64,000 nt of DNA from Pteria penguin (GCA_035048485.1 CM068584.1:59397739-59461738), one strand, 5' to 3'; shown: positions 45,115 to 57,500, counted from the first letter of the stretch. A program made the numbers and translations. The notes: generated from the sequence alone by a model not told the origin.

Positions 45115-47055
45115 ACGACCTCAATCGCTCCATTTTGGTTTTTTCACAATACCATATTATCAGGGACATATATACGTCCCTAATATTATTATTAAAAATA
45201 TTACCATTACAGTACCTCATATAATAATATATCCACAACAACCCGTATGTAACAGTATTTGTAGGAAACTTTTGGTTTATTTTTAGAACCATTTCGTGTT
45301 ATTTATAGCACAGGCGGTAAAGGCAGATAACAAGCAGTACACGTTGCGTGTAGATTTGATTTGTCGTCTACAACAGCAGATGTAAATGAGAGGCCCGCGA
45401 TGTTTAGCCTAAATAATTCTGTCAATAGTTGTTGATTCAAGATTAAATTAATAAATCAAAACCGAGATCCAGTGAGAGGAAAATAACCGTTAATGCATCA
45501 CTTGAACTTAGATCAGTAACTTTATGAATTAGTGGTGACAGGTATTGCCAGCCTATCTGGGTGCATTCCATACAAAGGTCGGATGTAAACAGTGCAAGAA
45601 TATGCGCTTTAAACAAGAACACTGATTAGTTATTTGTTTATTTCTATAATGACATTTTTAAATGAAGTTTGGAAGTCATAAAAACGTTTAATACACGTTT
45701 TATTCAAAATATTGACTCAAATTTATCTGATGTACTCAAATTTATCTGATGAATTAGACGCACTCTTTTTATATGCGAAGATTTAAAGCCGTATACACTA
45801 TGTTCGCTAGTAGAATGCATATTATGGGTTGATTTATTCTAAATTGTTTTGAATATATAAATAAGCCTAAAACATATTAAAAAAAGGACCCTTGCAAATA
45901 TTGGGATCAAATTCGTCGTATTAAGTGAGATATGGCTGTCTAAAAGACGATGTTTGTAAACAGAATGTTTACAACCAACTTATCACGTGATCTAATTCAG
46001 AAGCCGCCGCATCACTGGTGGAGGGCGAGGTAAATAAACTTGACGAGTAACTTTAAAAATCTGTATTCAAGTCTGCTAAAGTTAGTATTTACTGAAATCG
46101 TTTTCTTTTGGGGTCTCCCTTCATCGTATTTGTTTTAAGTAAACTGCGCATGTGCGAAGTCAGGTCATGGTTGTATTTATGGAATACCCACGTTATTTAC
46201 GATGTATTTTCTTCTTATTTTGAGATCTCCGAGGGTTTGAAGCAACAAAAGATGTTATCAACGCAAAGTTAATAACTTCAGCCATACGAGAAAAATACAG
46301 TTTTTGTTTTCCATGCGCTAATTTTTGAAATTATACTGAATTGTATGGTATACAACCTTAAATGATGTGTTATACGCGCGGCTTCCTATTGAGGCCTCGA
46401 CTGACAGTAAACCTATAGACGTGGTCACGTAACCCTGTCTAAAAATACGATATTCATTTATTTCTTATACACTATGTAATTTTCCAACATTTTTTATTAA
46501 TATAATTTTTGCATCTATTTGAATATAGATATTTTGTATCAGATGATATAAATGACCCTCAAAGTCAACGAGTTTCATTGTTAAATAATTTGAATAAAAC
46601 ATAAACTTGCTAATTATTGTGAAATATAGGGTGTCTTGTTACTATATATATCCTATACTCGGACTCGTTACGTGATAAAAAGTTACTGATTGTCGAATTA
46701 AAATAAGAGGGATTTTCCATTCTTATAGCATTTCATTCATATTGGTAGTTGTCTCCCGAACGACATAAACGTACGTTGACTCTGCCTGTCTGTCCTACAG
46801 GTTGTTTCCCTTATTTGCGCGATCAATGCCCCGAGACTCTGTAATAGACTATAAATGTAAAAATATTCATTTATTAGACAGACGAGTAACGACACGGACG
46901 TCTTCGTCATGAGTATACATGCAAGGTAAATATTAAAAAAGACATTATATAACTCTGTCTAGAGGATAGAACGATAAATGTCATGCCGATGGTATACCCC
47001 CTCTCCATTTTTATCTTGTATAAGTACATATCGTCCTGGTTATGGATAATTTAGT
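45115..47055. other. No supported gene
   Basis: A tandem ACTCAAATTTATCTGATG pair is at about 45715-45752. No coding or TE match recognised elsewhere. Confidence 0.45.
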
Positions 47056-47236
47056 GTAATGATTATGTGCTCATTCTTTGTAATTAATTATATATCATCA
47101 GCTCTGCTCCTGTTAGGTGGTCGACGGATCTCTGTCCGCATTGCAACTATATTACGCGGGAAATTAAATTTCACTTTACTAGGAATAGATTTTGATGTAA
47201 ACTTGGATAATATATGTGAATTAAATTATAGAAAGA

Positions 47237-47448
47237 TAGATAGATATATTATTGTTTTACGTCGCACCGGGAATATTTCACCCATATGGCGACCGTCACA
47301 AGTTAACAAATTACACCAAATTAAAAAGAGCAATATTTAGATATTTAGGAAAGACCAGCTCTCATTGTATATCGTATATACATATAAATGATATTACTAA
47401 AATATACATATATACACAATTATAATACGTTACATTTCAATATATTTG
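47237..47448 (-). mobile_element. LINE 3'-end fragment (copy D) inside L1-like remnant
   Basis: About 212 bp match the last 3' UTR segment of the 54958 LINE (CAATGAGAGCTGGTCTTTCC, GTCGCCATATGGGTGAAATA) with a (TATC)n end. TAGAAAGA flanks it at 47229-47236 and 47449-47456. Confidence 0.85.
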
Positions 47449-47836
47449 TAGAAAGAAAATGATAAAGATGCAAGCCATTTTGAAACAGTGGGATAAAAGA
47501 AATATATCTGTAATAGGACGTATTTCTATTATCAACTCGCTTTTAATATCACAATTTAATCATTTATTTATTTCATTGCCAAATCCTGACAATGGCTTTC
47601 TGAAGAGTTTGAACTTATCTCTTTTTAACTTTCTTTGGAATTCAAAAAATGATAAGATTAAAGGAGATATAATAGTTAAGGATATAGAAGAGGGTGGGGG
47701 TTGAAATATGATTGATTTAAAAGCTTATATAATGGCATTAAAGTTAAAATGGATTCGAAGAATTTTAAACTCAGAGGGTATATGGCAAAATCTGATATTA
47801 CAAAACTTAAATATAAAATTTATGTTACAATGTAGA

Positions 47837-48024
47837 GATTGATTGATTATTGTTTCACGTCACTCCACGATTATTTCACGTATATGGTGACGGCATCTGC
47901 CTGATGCACTACTTACAAATTTAGACCTATGCAACGGACCCACCCGAAGCAGTGAGAGATCTTTTACGTGCCACGCCTACCGTGGCACGGGACCTCGGTT
48001 TTTACTGTCTCATCCGAAAGACAG
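47837..48024 (-). mobile_element. SINE family A, 5'-truncated, inside L1-like remnant
   Basis: Body and tail are present, from CTTTCGGATGAGACAG to the GATT tail; the tRNA head is missing. Confidence 0.85.
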
Positions 48025-48302
48025 ACCTTATCTTACTGAATTGATTAATTCAGGAAAAAACAAATTATGGATAAATACATTTACTGCTTGGAAAGAAATG
48101 CTAGATAAACAAAATAATAAAACTCAAGATACATACAACTTAGCTGAGAGTCCTTTGTGGATGAATAATAATGTCAAGATTAATGGAGAATGTGTATTTT
48201 ATAAACATTGGTCCGAAAAAGGAATAATATATATAAATGACATGATTGATCATAATGGTAAATTTTATTTTTACAAAAAAATTTATAGAGAAATATGATA
48301 TT

Positions 48303-48358
48303 AGTTGGTTGGTTGGTATTTACGTAGCTTTCGACAATATTTCAGTTATATTATGGTA
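48303..48358 (-). mobile_element. SINE family B 3'-tail fragment inside L1-like remnant
   Basis: TTGGTTGGTTGGTATTTACGTAGC and TTCGACAATATTTCAGTTATA match the tail of the complete family B SINE at 49801. Confidence 0.75.
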
Positions 48359-49144
48359 TTAGAACTAATTTTCTAAAATATAATGTAGTGATTGCAATTA
48401 AAGATGGTGTGAAAAATTTGAAAGAAAAAGATTAGATAAAGTGTATGGACCGTGGATACCATATAATATTTTCAACATTATTACATCAAACAAAGGGTCA
48501 AAAGATATGTATAACATTTTAAAGACAAACGTAATTATAAAATCCCAGCAAAAATGGCATACTGAATTCACAGAACTTAGCTGGAAAATAATTAACCAAT
48601 CATTAAAGTTAATAAGAGATCCAAAATTACAATGGTGTCAATACAGAATAAATCACTATATTTTGACAACAAATAAATCCGTTTAAAATGGGACTTACTG
48701 ATAACCCACAATGTACATTTTGTGATCTTGAAATAGAGACAATTCATCATCTTCTCTGGGATTGTGATATAATTAAAGCTTTACTGGTTAAAATTCAACG
48801 TGAATTTGAAAAGCACTCTATTGAAATGGATTTGACTAAAAACAAAACTTTTTGTTAGGACCTATCTATAACTCAGCAGATAGTTGTGTATTGTTGAATA
48901 TAAAATTCTACATATATAAAATGTGTCAAAAACAGCTACCAACTTTAACGGGATTAAAAATATACGTAAAGAATGTTTATCATGTATTTAGATTAATATT
49001 TATTACAAAGGGAAAATATGATAAATTTGTAACTGTATGGAATAAATTTATACCAGTTCTTGACATAAATCGAGTTGCACTTCAGCCTATGATAATGATA
49101 ATAACTGCTTTTTATTATACTAATTTTGAAATAGGTTACTAATA

Positions 49145-49500
49145 TGTATAACTACAGTATAAATAAAGATATATTGATAATTGGTAAACATGCTTATAAG
49201 TATTAGATAAGGCTAATTGGGATGTAATGTATTTCAATATAAAAATCATTCTCAAAGTTGTCACACTTTAATGATATATATTTCTGCTTATGTACATGGA
49301 TACTTAAGATAGATTTTAAGATAGGGTTTTTGTGTATATGTGAATACTGTGTGTGTAATTGTATATCATTTAGCTTAATCTTTGGTAGATAAACAAAACA
49401 TAACTGTTATATTGTAATTCTATAAAAATAATTCTTAAGAGATTTATTGTCTTCCAGTGTATTGACTTAATTACGTGACAAAACCTTTATATACAAACAT
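49145..49500. other. AT-rich spacer
   Basis: Nothing recognised. Confidence 0.5.
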
Positions 49501-49514
49501 TGTTTTACATACAT

Positions 49515-49782
49515 TGATTGATTTTTGTTTTACGTCACACCATGAATATTTCACGTATATGGTGGCGACATCTGCCTGATGCGGGGCATACAAATTTTTA
49601 CCTTTGCAACGGACCCACCCGAAGCAATAAGGGATCTTTAACGTGCCATACATACCACGACACGGGACCTCGGCTTTTACTGCCTCATCCGAAAGACATG
49701 GCACCGGCATGACCAGAGCGGGACTCGAACCCCGGCCTCCCGATCAGGAGTCCGACGCGATACCACTAGGCCACGCCGGCTT
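49515..49782 (-). mobile_element. tRNA-derived SINE, family A
   Basis: Full-length; TTTTACATACAT flanks it at 49503-49514 and 49783-49794. B box GGTTCGAGTCCC and A-box region GTGGCCTAGTGG are intact. Confidence 0.95.
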
Positions 49783-49800
49783 TTTTACATACATAATTTG

Positions 49801-49963
49801 GTTGATTGGTGTTTTACGTCGCTTTCAACAATATTTCAGTTATATCGCGACATGGAAGCAGAAGGTTACCAACCTCTTAAACATAGTGGCGCAACCCGGG
49901 GATCGAACCCGGATCGTCGGCGCCGCAAGCCAAGCGCTTAACCACTACACCAAGCCTGCCCCT
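49801..49963 (-). mobile_element. tRNA-derived SINE, family B
   Basis: Minus strand starts AGGGGCAGGCTTGGTGTAGTGG (A box) with GGGTTCGATCCCCGG (B box), a short body (GGTTGGTAACCTTCTGC) and the tail GATATAACTGAAATATTG and GACGTAAAACACCAATC. CATACATAATTTG flanks it at 49788-49800 and 49964-49976. Head and body differ from family A. Confidence 0.9.
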
Positions 49964-49979
49964 CATACATAATTTGTAA

Positions 49980-50290
49980 TATCACTAGATTGTAAAGGTA
50001 TGTATATATGAAAAATAATAATGTTTCAAGTTATAGAATTCTTGCAATGCATATGAAATACTTGCATCTTTTGATCAACTCTATTGTTATGTAAATGATA
50101 TACATGTATTTAGTTGTATTGAAGTAAATCATAGAGAATCACGCGTTTTTAGAGGAAAATGAGATTCTCCAGCCGTCCAGTAGTGTATTTCAGTTCACAA
50201 AAAAAAATCCATTTAAGTTAATATCATTTGGTGTTTTCTTGGTGGTATTCATGAATATTATCATATTCAGGAACAGATAGTTTGCTCGTG
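49980..50290. other. AT-rich spacer
   Basis: No gene or repeat recognised. Confidence 0.5.
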
Positions 50291-50316
50291 CTTCATTGCT
50301 TCTTTATAAATAAGAG

Positions 50317-50640
50317 ATGAAGGTAGCTTTTTTGGCAAGTTTATATGTCCGTAATTTAGTGAGTTTGGCGTCTTTTAGGCCTTCTCCCTTTGACGCTCGA
50401 TTCTTTGGGAGATGGGGAATGAAGGCTAGTAGGCCTGATGGCGGTCTGTTTTGCGCACGGGAACGCGGCCGTCTCAAAGTTCAGGATATGTCTCATGGTC
50501 GCTTTATTAAGGTGACCAGGGGGCTTACCCGGAAAGTAGATGGAATTTTCGAGGGATGCGTTCTCACTGCCCCCATCCGATATCCGGAGGAATACTGTGC
50601 ATTATGGGCATCTATGGTTAATTACTTCAGTTCACTTTAG
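50317..50640 (+). pseudogene. SGNH-type hydrolase ORF, copy 3 (in-frame deletions)
   Basis: The open frame begins MKVAFLASLYVRNLVSL, block I with the usual Gly-x-Ser altered to A-S-L, and continues with FFGRWGMKASRPDGG. It then jumps to RERGRLKVQDMSHGRFIKV, so the Gly-Gly-Asn-Asp block found in copies 2 and 4 is deleted. Near the end PEEYCALWASMVNYFSSL lacks the DLVHFNRQGN segment of copy 2, removing the catalytic Asp-x-x-His. The frame stays open over 107 codons, but the protein cannot be an active hydrolase. It belongs to the unit family at 8290-9435 and 52970-54155. Confidence 0.65.
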
Positions 50641-50771
50641 ATTTATTTTGCACTGGGTCCACAATATTTTCAATGTTAATACCAGAACCTACATTATTTT
50701 TTGTAATACTTGGGTACCAGTTGGATTCTATATATATCAATTTTCGTTACATTATTTCTATTTCGTGCAGT

Positions 50772-52970
50772 TTAACTCTTTTCCCCCTATAGCAGTTTGT
50801 CGGCTTCCCCCCTCATGACGCGTTTTGACGACTCCGCGCTCATCCCTAAAAACATTTGACGCGTCTATTTTTAACACTGTAGTGTCCTCCCTTCTATTCT
50901 GGGAAAGTCTATTTTAAATGTCCAATCAAATCATGGGAATGTGAAGTAATGTTTCTAAATTTGGAAAATCTCGCATCTTGCGTGATTTCTATGAGTATTA
51001 TGGGATAGCGCATCTGGTTTAAAAAACTTAAAATGGCGACGTTCTCGGATACCAACAGTGACGATTACGACTCAGATTATGACCGCGCGATATTTGAAGA
51101 TTCTTCTGGTTCAGGGTTTTCAGGCTTTGGAAGTGACGATGTTATGTGTGTTTCTGATGACGATGACAGAAATCACAATTGGAACTCTCAAAACGAAATT
51201 GGTGAAAATGCAAATAGCAAAAACCCCGGTGACGACATAATTGAGGATGAAACTCCAGGGTGTTTGCTTCGTCCTGGGTCTAAATTACCAGACGATTTTG
51301 ATGTCGACACTACCGTGCCTTTGGATTATTTTAGTTTATTTTTCCAGAAGGATTTTTATGATGAAATTGCGGACGAAACCAACAACTATGCTGAATTATG
51401 TCAGCAAGACAACGGGAATGACAAAAACTGGATCAGCACTACAGGTACCGAAATACGTGTTTATTTTGGACTGAATATTTTAATGGGTGTCACTCCTCGT
51501 CATAGTTATGAAGATTATTGAAAAGATGACGATTTCCCTGGGTGTGAGGGTTTCGAAATACAATGACAAGAGACAGGTATGCAAAGCTAACCCAGTATCT
51601 TCACCTGGATGCCGCGGCGGCGAAAGAACAAAGGACTGACCCTACCTATCACCTTTTGAACCGTGCGAGGCCAATTTATGATGTAGTGAAATGTCAAATC
51701 TTATTATCAGCATTCAAAAGAAATTTCAATAGATGAAGCTATGAAGGGATTTAGAAGAAGGACAGAACTTAGACAATACATGCCTTCTAAACCTGAGAAA
51801 TTTTAGATAAAGTTTGGGGCAAGGTGTGACGGCAGGACGTCATTTATGACAGACTTTGAACTTTACATAGGGAAAAAGGAGAGAAGTGAAACGCAGCTGA
51901 GAAATGGTCTTGGCTATCGTGTGATTCATGATATGACTAGGGACCTTGTAGGTATAAACCACCATATCTACCATGATAGGTTTTTACAGGTGTGAAATTA
52001 GCCCAGGACTTAGTGAGTGATGACATTTTCACCTGTGGTACAGTTCACCCGAGCAGGAAAGGCTTACCACCACCCTCCGTCAGAAAAAAATCAGCAGTGA
52101 AGAAAATGATACCAAATATAGTTGCCTATGAGAAGCATGGACTGTCTGTCATTGCATGGAATGACAATATCATTGTTGTAGTTTTACACAACAGCAGTAG
52201 TGACCCAGTTGGGTGTGAAAGACAGGTGGGCAGAAATAAAGTCATGGTTCCACAACCGAAGGCCTTACCTGATTACATTAACTTCGTGAATGGGGTAGAC
52301 CTTCACGATCAAATCAGAAAAAAGTATGCTGGTGGCCGCCCTGTAAGAAATACTGGAAATATGTTATGTGGTTCCTGATAGACTGTTGTGTGAATAGTTA
52401 CCTGGTGTACCAAGAGGCGTCGTCAAGGACTTCACGGAAAAAAGGGTACACACACCTGGACTTTGTCAGCGAGTTAGGGAAGGGACTCTTAGGGAACTTT
52501 TGTGGGAGAAAGAGACTGTGCACAAGAGAAATTCTAAGCCCAGTGACAGTGGATGCCCCATGTCCATGTAAGAATGGACGGGAAGCGCAGGAGATGCAAA
52601 TACTGCTACATGAAAGGTGTGCGCAAAGAAGTTGTAAAGGGATGTTGTGTGTGCAATTTGCACGTGTTTCTTGGAAAAACATTAACTTTGTGTAAGAAAA
52701 AATGACAAAAAGACCCATACTATGAAAAACATGGTAAAAATATAAATTACAGGTAAATTTACCTTTATTTTTTATTGACGATGACTAAGTTCACATGATA
52801 TGACTTCACAAAGTTTATTTATTGCTGAGTGTTTTGATATGCAATATGTTATGCTTTATGATTAAATAGTGTTGTATTTAAACTGATGAAAACTTGTCTG
52901 TTGTACCTTTTCATTTACTCTTAAAAACCCGTAGGGGGAGGCCTAGGGAAACACTAAGGGAGATAGCCAG
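50772..52970 (+). mobile_element. piggyBac-type transposon, nested in an SGNH unit
   Basis: The flanking sequences 50690-50771 and 52975-53080 are continuous with each other in the inverted copy at 9435-9230, apart from about 25 bp. So the intervening segment with its piggyBac transposase is an insertion. A TTAA lies at 50772-50775. Imperfect inverted ends can be seen (CCCCCTATAGCAGTTTG at the left; CTCCCTTAGTGTTTCCC on the minus strand at the right). The exact right border is uncertain by some tens of bases. Confidence 0.7.
51033..52695 (+). pseudogene. piggyBac transposase, frameshifted
   Basis: The ATG at 51033 opens an acidic N-terminus (SDTNSDDYDSDYDRAIFEDS), then DYFSLFFQKDFYDEIADETN and GTEIRVYFGLNILMGV, classic piggyBac landmarks, to a stop near 51521. 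The MTRDRYAKLTQYLHLD block follows in another frame at about 51563. Later frames give KLAQDLVSDDIFTCGTVHPSRKG, GLSVIAWNDNIIVVVLHNSS (catalytic Asp region), and PDYINFVNGVDLHDQIRKKY. WFLIDCCVNSYLVYQEA and a terminal Cys-rich zinc motif (KGCCVCNLHVF) at about 52636-52670 close it. At least five frameshifts or stops make it inactive. Confidence 0.9.
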
Positions 52971-54155
52971 TGCGGTCAATTCAACGGCGTTTGGGAATTT
53001 TACCAATGATTGTTATAAGGTTGGTTCTGATTGGCTAATAGTTAAGAAACATTTTCAATCCTTTTAAATGTGTTTATATTAGATGTTATAATTCGTGTTA
53101 TCCTGCTACCCTATTCATTGCTTCTTCATAAATAAAAGATGAAGGTAGCTGTATTTGGAAGTTCATATGTCCGTAATTTGGGAAGTTTGGTGTCTTTTAG
53201 GCCTTCTCTTCCCATTGAAGTTCGATTCTTTGGGAGATTGGAAATGACGACTAGTAGGCCTGATGAGGGTCTGCTTGCGTCAATGAAGGCATGGGCTCCC
53301 GACCATGTTATTTTTCATTATTGGTGGAAATGACATAGTAAATGGATTCCTGTCGGCCTTACGTCAGTCGGTACGGTGTCTGAAAGAACGGATGGAGCAG
53401 TGGGCAAGTGTAACTCATTGGTTTTGCGTACGGGAACGCGGCCGTTTCAGAGTTCCGGATATGTATCATGGTCGCTTTATTAAGGTGGCCAGGGGGCTTA
53501 ACCGGAAAATAGATGGAATTTTCTAGGGATGCGTTCTCCGGAGGACTACTGTGTCGACCTGGTGCATTTCAACCGACAGGGGAACATTAAATAATGGGCA
53601 TCTGTGGTGAATTACTTCAATTCACTTTAGATTTATGTTGTTCTGGGTCCATTTTGGGCCTTAATATTTTCAATGTCAATATCAGAACCTACACAGTAAC
53701 GTTAAGGCACTCTACGACGTAACTGGAAAGAAACTCTACACAACCCCCTATTATAAGGCTAAGTTTTCAAAGAGCCTATTGTTTTTAGGCGAGGTTACTT
53801 ACTGGTCTCCAGGTAAATTTCTTAACCCCGTAAAACAAAACAAGAACACTCGTACGATTTTTCTCAGTAAATGTTAATATTTTGATGCATTTCTGCGATT
53901 GAAACTTAATGCAAGACTTAAGGGTAATTATATATTTTTTTACTTCCGATCTCTCTAAACTAATTCAGGCATCCATGTAAATTCAATCTTAAAAACTCTC
54001 AAGACTACTTCTCTTCTTTGCGGTACTACTTCAAGACAGCCTGCACGTTATATCTTGACCTTCAGCGCTTACTCACTTGTAGTTCTACCGTTAGTATGGA
54101 AGTTAGAAATAGTGTTCGATAGTAGTTTAATAAATTGTTCACTTGTAATTTGATG
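52971..54155 (+). mobile_element. SGNH-bearing repeated unit, main part
   Basis: Continues the unit begun at 50690 after the piggyBac insertion and matches 9310-8290 inverted, through the SGNH ORF and the 3' region (CTGCACGTTATATCTTGACC, TTAATAAATTGTTCACTTG). Confidence 0.75.
53139..53660 (+). pseudogene. SGNH-type hydrolase ORF, copy 4 (frameshifted)
   Basis: Block I is intact, MKVAVFGSSYVRNLGSLVSF with the Gly-Ser-Ser nucleophile region. After VIFHYWWK the frame shifts by one base within ATTATTGGTGGAAATGAC; the other frame gives FFIIGGNDIVNGFLSALRQSV, block III. A TAG follows at 53524-53526 (DGIF*), and a deletion removes about 19 bp that copy 2 has after GCGTTCTC. The Asp-x-x-His region (CTGGTGCATTTCAACCG near 53560) therefore lies in yet another frame. 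It is the only copy of this subfamily here that keeps blocks I, III and V at the DNA level. Confidence 0.7.
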
Positions 54156-54575
54156 AATAAATTTTATCATAGATAAAACACTTTATAAGCAAACTATGTT
54201 TCCTTACTTTTATGTTAAATTCTGTATCATGATTTTTTTTATAGTTATTATGTTCGGGTTCGAAAGCTGTATTTAAGGAAATCCTACTTGGCTGACTTAC
54301 AAATCAGCCAATCAAATTCCTTTCTATTCTTAGACGCTTTTGGAAAAGACGCTATTATCGAGAATGATGTAAACAAACGAAATTTGCTAACTTTTCGAGA
54401 ATCAATTGGATTTAAGTGCACCTATATGTACATATACAATTGACAATTTATTATACCAATTCAGGTTAGTTAAACGTTGGCTTTTTCATCAATATCAACG
54501 AAATATTTATTTGGCGTCGTTGACCTACTTTCATTGTTCATTGTTTACAAATTGTAAACAAGCCTAGAATTCAGC

Positions 54576-57500
54576 ATGGAGGATCAGCAAATAGTAGTTT
54601 TGATGGGACATTCGTTTATTAGACGTGTAGGTGAATATATGCAGAAGAAAGAAGACGCTAATTTACGATTAAACAAAAACAGTTTCCAAGTAATCGTCCG
54701 AGCTAGAGGAGGTTTAACAACAACACAGCTAGCTCGTGCATCAACCAGGGAACTTAATTTCTCGGCCGACAATGCAATCGTGTTTCTACAGATAGGCGGT
54801 AACGATATAAGAGCGAACTGTGACATAAGGAATATTGTAAATGCAATTACATCGTTTGCAGAATACCTTATTCATGTCAAGAACGTTAGAGTCGTTCTGA
54901 TTGGACAACTATTGTGGCGTAATCCGGACAGAGTTGGTACCTCCTATAATACTCATACCCCGTGGGGTCCCCGGGGTGATAAGAATAGGACCTCCGTACC
55001 TCTTGCGTGTCGTATGAGGCGACTAAATGAGGCACCCGGGGAATTCTTATGAAAGATTCCCAAGCACCCTCTTGCTGGTCGCGGTCATTGACCAAATGAG
55101 GCGTCCTGTTTGCCGTGGGATGCAACCCGTGTCGTTGGAGGACGGGATCCTGGTGGCTGAGGGCATTTTCAAACTGCGGTTTGTTTATGTACAACACTCC
55201 ACTTTGGCCCTTACTTCAGCTAGACGGGCGGTCGGATGGGCCCGATCCTGATCAATCGGCTTTGTCATGCCAAGCCCTCATTATATATTGCTTCGTAATA
55301 TTTTGTAAATTATACATCACTTTCCCATGAGTTTCATACTTTGTATTTTTGTAATCCAAGTTATATTTGAGTAGGCGGTGGCTTATGGGCCAATCGATTG
55401 TAGATGAGGATTATTTGCATGTTTTTACTGTTTTAGGTGTTTTCTCGACTGGTTACCGAGTTAACGTTTAGACAGTTGAATGCATTTATTTTCTTTATGG
55501 TCGAGTATACTCTCACAACCACTCCAGTGCATTGCTGTTGGAGACCCACAGTGTATTGCGCGGTCCTTGTAGACACTCCCTGGAGGGTGGGTGGTTGTGG
55601 GGATGAATCTTCTTCTTTTTCTCATGGATTCTCCACTTACAAACCACCAAACTCTCAGTAAACGGAAACGTTTAGCAGATTGTCCTGAATTTTGTCAAGA
55701 GGATGACGACTGGAACAAGTTTTTAGTCATTACTGCGGATGATAATGCTTTGGCTAAGGCTTCGCCGTTTCTCGTAGATAAAACCATCCAATCTATTGCA
55801 GGGACGGTGAAGAATATAACAAAACAACGAAATGGCAACCTTCTTGTTGAATGTGCGAAAAAACAACAAAGTCTTAATCTACAAACATGTGATCACATCG
55901 GTGACATAACAGTGAAGGTCGTTCCGCATAGATTCTTAAACACCAGTCAAGGTATTTTGAGAGATAAAGACAGAAATTTAGCGCTTTTGGCAGATGATGT
56001 CATTTTAAATGAACTCAAAAGCCAAAAAGTAGTCGGTGTGAAACGATTTCTTGTAAAGAAAGACGGAACGGAAATAAAAACACGCACTTTCCTTTTAACG
56101 TTTAGCACATCTACTGTGCCATCAACTATAAAATTAGGCTATGTTAAAGCCAAAGTTGATTTGTACTATCCGTCACCTCTTCGTTGTTTCACCTGCCAAA
56201 AATTTGGCCATGGTCAACGAAACTGTAGAGGCCGTAAAACATGTGATCGTTGTGGTCATGTTGACACTGGTATTGAAGAATATGACGATCATTTTGCTTT
56301 TTCTGAACCCTGTTGTGCAGAAATAAAATGTGCGAACTGCAAAGGAAGTCATTGTGCATCCTCAAAAGAGTGTCCATTATATCAAAGAGAAGTCAACATC
56401 ATTAAAATCAAGGTTGAGAAGGGCATTTCTTTTTCTGAGGCGAGAAATATTTACAATACTACTCATGCTCGTTCAGTAGCTACTAATAGCTATGCTTCTA
56501 TGGTTTCTACTAGAAAAACGGTGTCTGTCGCGTGTCAAACTGAGATATCGGGTTTGTCCGCAGATCTGCCGTCTACTTCTGGTTTTTCGACATCATCAAT
56601 ATCAGTGTCAACATCATCTTCGCAGACATCTTCTTCACCAAAATCAGTCGTCGCAAATAAAAATAAAAATTCATCTTCAAAACAAAAACCTAACAAAAAT
56701 CAACTTCAAAAGTCATCTAAACATGTTTCTCATTGTAACTTGTCTAGTCCTGATGTGGTCACAAAGAATAAATATGATGTGCTTGAAGTAGACATGGAGG
56801 AAAGTGTATCTCCATCTGCTTCGAATTACAATATTCATGGCAGCAGTGCTACTGCAGATGAGAAAGTCTCGTCGAATGCTAGGGATTGCAGTAAGTCCCC
56901 TACTAAAAAGGGTCGCAAGCCCTCACTTGCGAGATTAAAACTACCATGAAACATCGCGATTCTATAATTCAGTGGAACTGTAGAGGTTTGAAAGTAAATA
57001 TTAATGAATTACATCTCCTTGACCAGCAATTTACACCGGCAGCTTTTTGTTTACAGGAAACCCATCTTAAGGACACAGACGCTCTTCAATTGAAGAATTT
57101 TTTTCAATATAATATTTATAGTGCTAATGAAAGAGCTGTGGGTGGTTCGTCCATCTTTGTTCGAAATTCCTTCTTGCATAGTAATATTATATTAGATACA
57201 GCTTTACAAGCTGTTGCTGTGCGTATAACACTGCATAAAACTATTACGTTTTGTTCAGTATATATTCCGCCTAGTTCAAGTCTAGATTGCACTGAATTGG
57301 ACAAACTTGTTCGGCAGTTACCTAAACCATATATTTTATTGGGTGACTTTAATGCTCATAATATATTATGGGGTAGTGACAGTGTTGATACCAAAGGTAA
57401 AATAATTGAAGATTTTATATCAAAACATAATTTATGTGTCTTTAATGATGGGTCCAGTACCTATTTACATCCAGGACATGGTACTTATTCTTCAATAGAT

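Larger units (their letters stand above)
47059..49142 (+). pseudogene. L1-like LINE ORF2 C-terminal remnant, with three insertions
   Basis: Interrupted frames give the end of an L1/Tx1-type ORF2. MQAILKQWDKRNISVIGRIS, LISLPNPD-like FISLPNPDNG and LFNFLWNSKNDKIKGDIIV (47459-47700) lie after the RT core. MIDLKAYIMALKLKWIRR and LWINTFTAWKEMLDKQ come next, with CTFCDLEIETIHHLLWDCD (a CCHC-like knuckle near 48715). The end is FYIYKMCQKQLPTLTGL and a stop at 49140-49142. RNase H is absent, as usual for L1-like elements, and this family differs from the 54958 LINE. Stops and shifts plus insertions at 47237, 47837 and 48303 show it is old. Confidence 0.75.

Noticed and set aside
55591..55623. Upstream ATG as the true LINE ORF1 start
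   Set aside because: The extra 11 codons are hydrophobic and unlike an RNA-binding protein N-terminus; the Met at 55624 is preferred, though not proven.
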